Shown: piece by piece, positions 33,401 through 34,684 of the stretch
Position numbering within the stretch: position 1 is the stretch's first letter
How the letters are laid out: the number at the start of each line of letters is the position of its first letter
Assembly: GCA_002699555.1 (NCBI GenBank)
Contig: PABN01000017.1
Location: 1-34,684 of the forward strand
Reading direction: 5' to 3'
Source of the DNA: Dehalococcoidia bacterium
GTDB taxonomy: Bacteria; Actinomycetota; Acidimicrobiia; Acidimicrobiales; MedAcidi-G1
DNA: 34,684 nt
Notes under the pieces: model-generated
Told to the model about the DNA's origin: nothing
Databases searched by the model: none
Seen by the model: the letters and a program-made list of their open reading frames with translations, nothing else
Made by a program: the position numbers and the translations under genes

Positions 33401-33728
33401 AACAGCAGACTATCTGGAAGAAAATGGAGTAAGTGTCACTGATCGAGTAGCAAAGATCGGAGAAGAAGGAACTGATGCTGTTGGACTTATCAGGTCAGGA
33501 AAAATTCAGCTTGTAGTTAATAGCCCACGTGGACGAGGCCCGAGAGCAGATGGTGATCATATAAGAGGTGCTGCTGCTGCGGAAGATATACCTCTACTGA
33601 CTACGGCTGCTGCTGCGCTTGCTGCTGTAAAAGGCTTGACTGATTGGAATAAATACCCTCTTTCTGTCAGACCTCTTCAGGAATACCATCTTGGAGTTTT
33701 CAAATCAGACCTGCCGGAAAATGACTGA
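30438..33728 (+). CDS. carB: Carbamoyl-phosphate synthase, large subunit
   Basis: CarB makes carbamoyl phosphate from bicarbonate, ammonia and two ATP. The 1096-residue protein has the duplicated architecture: first ATP-grasp half beginning [26 protein letters not shown] with [14 protein letters not shown] and [20 protein letters not shown], an oligomerisation linker, a second half beginning [24 protein letters not shown] with [19 protein letters not shown] and [20 protein letters not shown], and a C-terminal MGS-like allosteric domain ([39 protein letters not shown]). It serves both the pyrimidine and arginine pathways. The Ala-rich segment near the end has GCT runs but is in frame with the family pattern. 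Confidence 0.98.
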   Translation: MPRRDDIESILLIGSGPIVIGQACEFDYSGTQACRVLKEEGYRVVLANSNPATIMTDPDFADATYIEPLRVDVIKRIIEKEKPDALLPTLGGQTALNLARELVEEGILEENNVELIGADADAIATAEDREKFKVAMTEIGLGVPASGVARNMEEAREIADEVGLPLIVRPAYILGGKGTGIASTNEEFEKIAERGIEASPINEILIEKSIAGWKEFELEVMRDKADNCVVICSIENLDPMGVHTGDSITVAPAQTLTDVEYQIMRDAAFACLRRVGVETGGSNVQFAVDPNTGEQVVIEMNPRVSRSSALASKATGFPIAKIATQLAIGYTLDEITNDITKETPASFEPSIDYVVTKIPRWTFEKFPGSSGVLGTSMQSVGEVMSIGRTFPESLQKGMRSLENGRQGLNADPGENKFLEIEDEILINKVGIPTPERLFQLETLLRRGYSIERLFEETSIDPWFIDQISIITEERMILEELSPEELTPSDWKRAKKLGFSDAQLSYIWGCTSEKVRELREGSDVFPTYKTVDTCAAEFASETPYHYSTWEDENEVMPSERPKVIILGAGPNRIGQGIEFDYCCVHASFALSEAGYETVMVNCNPETVSTDYDTSDRLYFEPLTYEDVKNIVDVEAPEAIIVSLGGQTPLKLAGVLPPELVAGTSPESIDRAEDRENWNQLCMDLKILQPPGGTAKNLQEALQVANKVDYPVLVRPSYVLGGRAMEIVYDDNQLERTMEEMERFGSLGIEGGLSSERPVLIDSFLEDATEVDVDAVRDHEGDVLIGAVMEHVEEAGIHSGDSACVIPPPNLQEEVIGLIESHTRRIAEALDVRGLINVQYAVKGDEVYVIEANPRASRTVPFVAKATGIPLAKIASRVMLGATLKELREEGLLKEAVKGDHVSVKEAVLPFNRFPEADPVLGPEMRSTGEVMGIDLTPGLAFAKSQIAAGGALPTEGTVFMSLADRDKSSGLEAAKGFLRLGLEIVATGGTADYLEENGVSVTDRVAKIGEEGTDAVGLIRSGKIQLVVNSPRGRGPRADGDHIRGAAAAEDIPLLTTAAAALAAVKGLTDWNKYPLSVRPLQEYHLGVFKSDLPEND

Positions 33729-33731
33729 CGC

Positions 33732-34664
33732 ATGAGAATTTCTAAGGCAAATATAGATCTGACAACAACCCTTGGGTCAGTAACTCTCCCAAATCCTGTT
33801 ATGACAGCTTCCGGAACAGCGGGTTATGGTAGTGAGTTTTCGGAATATATGGACTTACAAGAAATAGGGGCAATAGTAGTTAAGTCACTTCATGTAGATA
33901 GATGGGACGGCAACTTGCCTCCGCGACTTCACCCAACTCCATCTGGAATGTTGAACAGCGTCGGACTTCAGGGGCCTGGAGTTAAGGCTTGGATAGAAGA
34001 AAAGTTACCTTCATTAAGAGGCTCTAACGCCCGTATAGTTGCGAGCATTTGGGGTTCAACAGTAAAAGAGTTCACTGAAGCAGCTTTTCTTTTGCGTGAT
34101 ACACCTCCTGAAGTGGTTGCGATAGAAATTAACGCTTCGTGTCCAAATCTGGAAGATAGAAGAAAACTATTTTCGCATTCGATTCAAGCCATTACAGAAA
34201 TAATAGAAGCATCAAATGTTGTCAATAAACCACTCTGGGCGAAACTCAGTCCAAATACGCCGGAGTTACCAGATATCGCAGAAGCAGCCCATAAGGCAGG
34301 AGCTGAGGTTGTTGTAATTGCGAACACTGTTCTAGGGATGGCGATCGATGTCGAATCAAGAAAACCAATTTTAGGAGCAAAGCGTGGTGGCTTGTCAGGT
34401 CCTGCAATTAGACCAATTGCAGTTCGAGCTGTTTACGACACTCATGAAGCTAATCCAGAGCTGCCAATTATAGGTGTCGGTGGCATTAACACTGCTGAAG
34501 ATGCTTTGGAGTTTATTCTTGCAGGAGCAACTGGAATACAGATAGGTACAGCAAATTTTAAAGATCCAAGAACATGCAAAAAAGTTGTAACGGGGCTTTC
34601 GCGATGGTGCGAAAGTCATGAGGTTAAAAGAATCAGCGATCTGATCGGAGGAGCGCATGGCTGA
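33732..34664 (+). CDS. pyrD: Dihydroorotate dehydrogenase, class 1 (1B-like)
   Basis: PyrD oxidises dihydroorotate to orotate with FMN. The 310-residue length and lack of an N-terminal membrane helix place it in soluble class 1. NPVMTASGTAGYGSEF, TPSGMLNSVGLQGPGV, the catalytic-loop cysteine in INASCPNLED, VVIANTVLGMAID, GGLSGPAIRPIAVRAV and GVGGINTAEDALEFILAGATGIQIGT all fit class 1B (PyrD of Bacillus), which normally pairs with the iron-sulfur subunit PyrK. No pyrK lies between carB and pyrD, which are three bases apart. It may be encoded downstream, or another electron acceptor is used. The stop overlaps the next gene by eight bases. Confidence 0.93.
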   Translation: MRISKANIDLTTTLGSVTLPNPVMTASGTAGYGSEFSEYMDLQEIGAIVVKSLHVDRWDGNLPPRLHPTPSGMLNSVGLQGPGVKAWIEEKLPSLRGSNARIVASIWGSTVKEFTEAAFLLRDTPPEVVAIEINASCPNLEDRRKLFSHSIQAITEIIEASNVVNKPLWAKLSPNTPELPDIAEAAHKAGAEVVVIANTVLGMAIDVESRKPILGAKRGGLSGPAIRPIAVRAVYDTHEANPELPIIGVGGINTAEDALEFILAGATGIQIGTANFKDPRTCKKVVTGLSRWCESHEVKRISDLIGGAHG

Positions 34665-34684
34665 GAAATATGAGTCACTGGATG
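34657..34684 (+). CDS. Start of a further pyr operon gene (pyrF or pyrK by context), truncated by window end
   Basis: An ATG at 34657 opens a frame MAEKYESLD that runs out of the window. A strong GGAGG Shine-Dalgarno (34647-34651) lies five bases before it, inside the end of pyrD, and the frame overlaps the pyrD stop. Nine codons cannot identify the product. Context suggests orotidine-5'-phosphate decarboxylase (pyrF), the usual next gene in actinobacteria, or the missing pyrK. Confidence 0.55.

Noticed and set aside
33569-33632. GCT-rich stretch near the 3' end of carB that looks like a microsatellite
   Set aside because: It encodes the alanine-rich end of the MGS-like domain in the expected frame and alignment position; it is coding bias, not a repeat element.

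Overview
The window is a gene-dense, entirely plus-strand stretch of a bacterial chromosome made of housekeeping genes. The gene order (pdxS-pdxT-yebC-ruvC-ruvA-ruvB, yajC-secD-secF-rel, hisS-aspS-rarA-[small membrane gene]-alaS-ruvX-mltG-aroE-aroK-aroB-aroQ-pepQ-efp-nusB-pyrR-pyrB-pyrC-carA-carB-pyrD) is the classic actinobacterial arrangement. Base composition, judged by eye, is only in the low 40s % G+C, intergenic gaps are tiny and many genes overlap by ATGA or GTGA. This suggests a streamlined, low-GC, possibly marine or freshwater actinobacterium of the Acidimicrobiia type; the lineage is an inference from synteny and protein motifs, not from a marker search.

Layout: (1) 1-413, the 3' end of a DUF3048 (YerB-like) gene. 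(2) 479-2722, PLP synthase pdxS-pdxT and the regulator yebC. (3) 2782-4909, the Holliday-junction genes ruvC-ruvA-ruvB. (4) 4944-7069, queuosine genes queA and tgt. (5) 7147-12307, Sec accessory genes yajC-secD-secF and, directly abutting, bifunctional (p)ppGpp synthetase/hydrolase rel. (6) 12332-19630, tRNA synthetases hisS, aspS and alaS with rarA and a small unknown membrane gene. (7) 19635-21297, ruvX and mltG. (8) 21316-24240, shikimate genes aroE, aroK, aroB, aroQ. (9) 24237-26359, pepQ, efp, nusB. (10) 26422-34684, a pyrimidine operon: leader, pyrR, pyrB, pyrC, carA, carB, pyrD and the first codons of another gene. No stretch over 300 bases lacks a gene. The largest gap (26360-26511) is the pyr leader. 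I saw no tRNA, rRNA, CRISPR, IS element, prophage or defence system.

How the genes work together: PdxS/PdxT make PLP; RuvABC, RarA and RuvX serve recombination, fork repair and rRNA processing; QueA/Tgt modify tRNA; the synthetases, EF-P and NusB serve translation and rRNA transcription; SecDF/YajC drive export; Aro enzymes supply chorismate precursors; the pyr operon makes UMP.

There is no obviously new multi-gene system here. The most interesting signals are: a pyr leader in which a PyrR-binding hairpin is followed by a strong Shine-Dalgarno and start codon, with an intrinsic terminator embedded inside the first codons of pyrR; a Tgt that keeps its catalytic residues but has lost all three zinc-binding cysteines; and a recurring TANNNT-N6/7-start signature without Shine-Dalgarno ahead of genes that head transcription units, suggesting widespread leaderless transcription.
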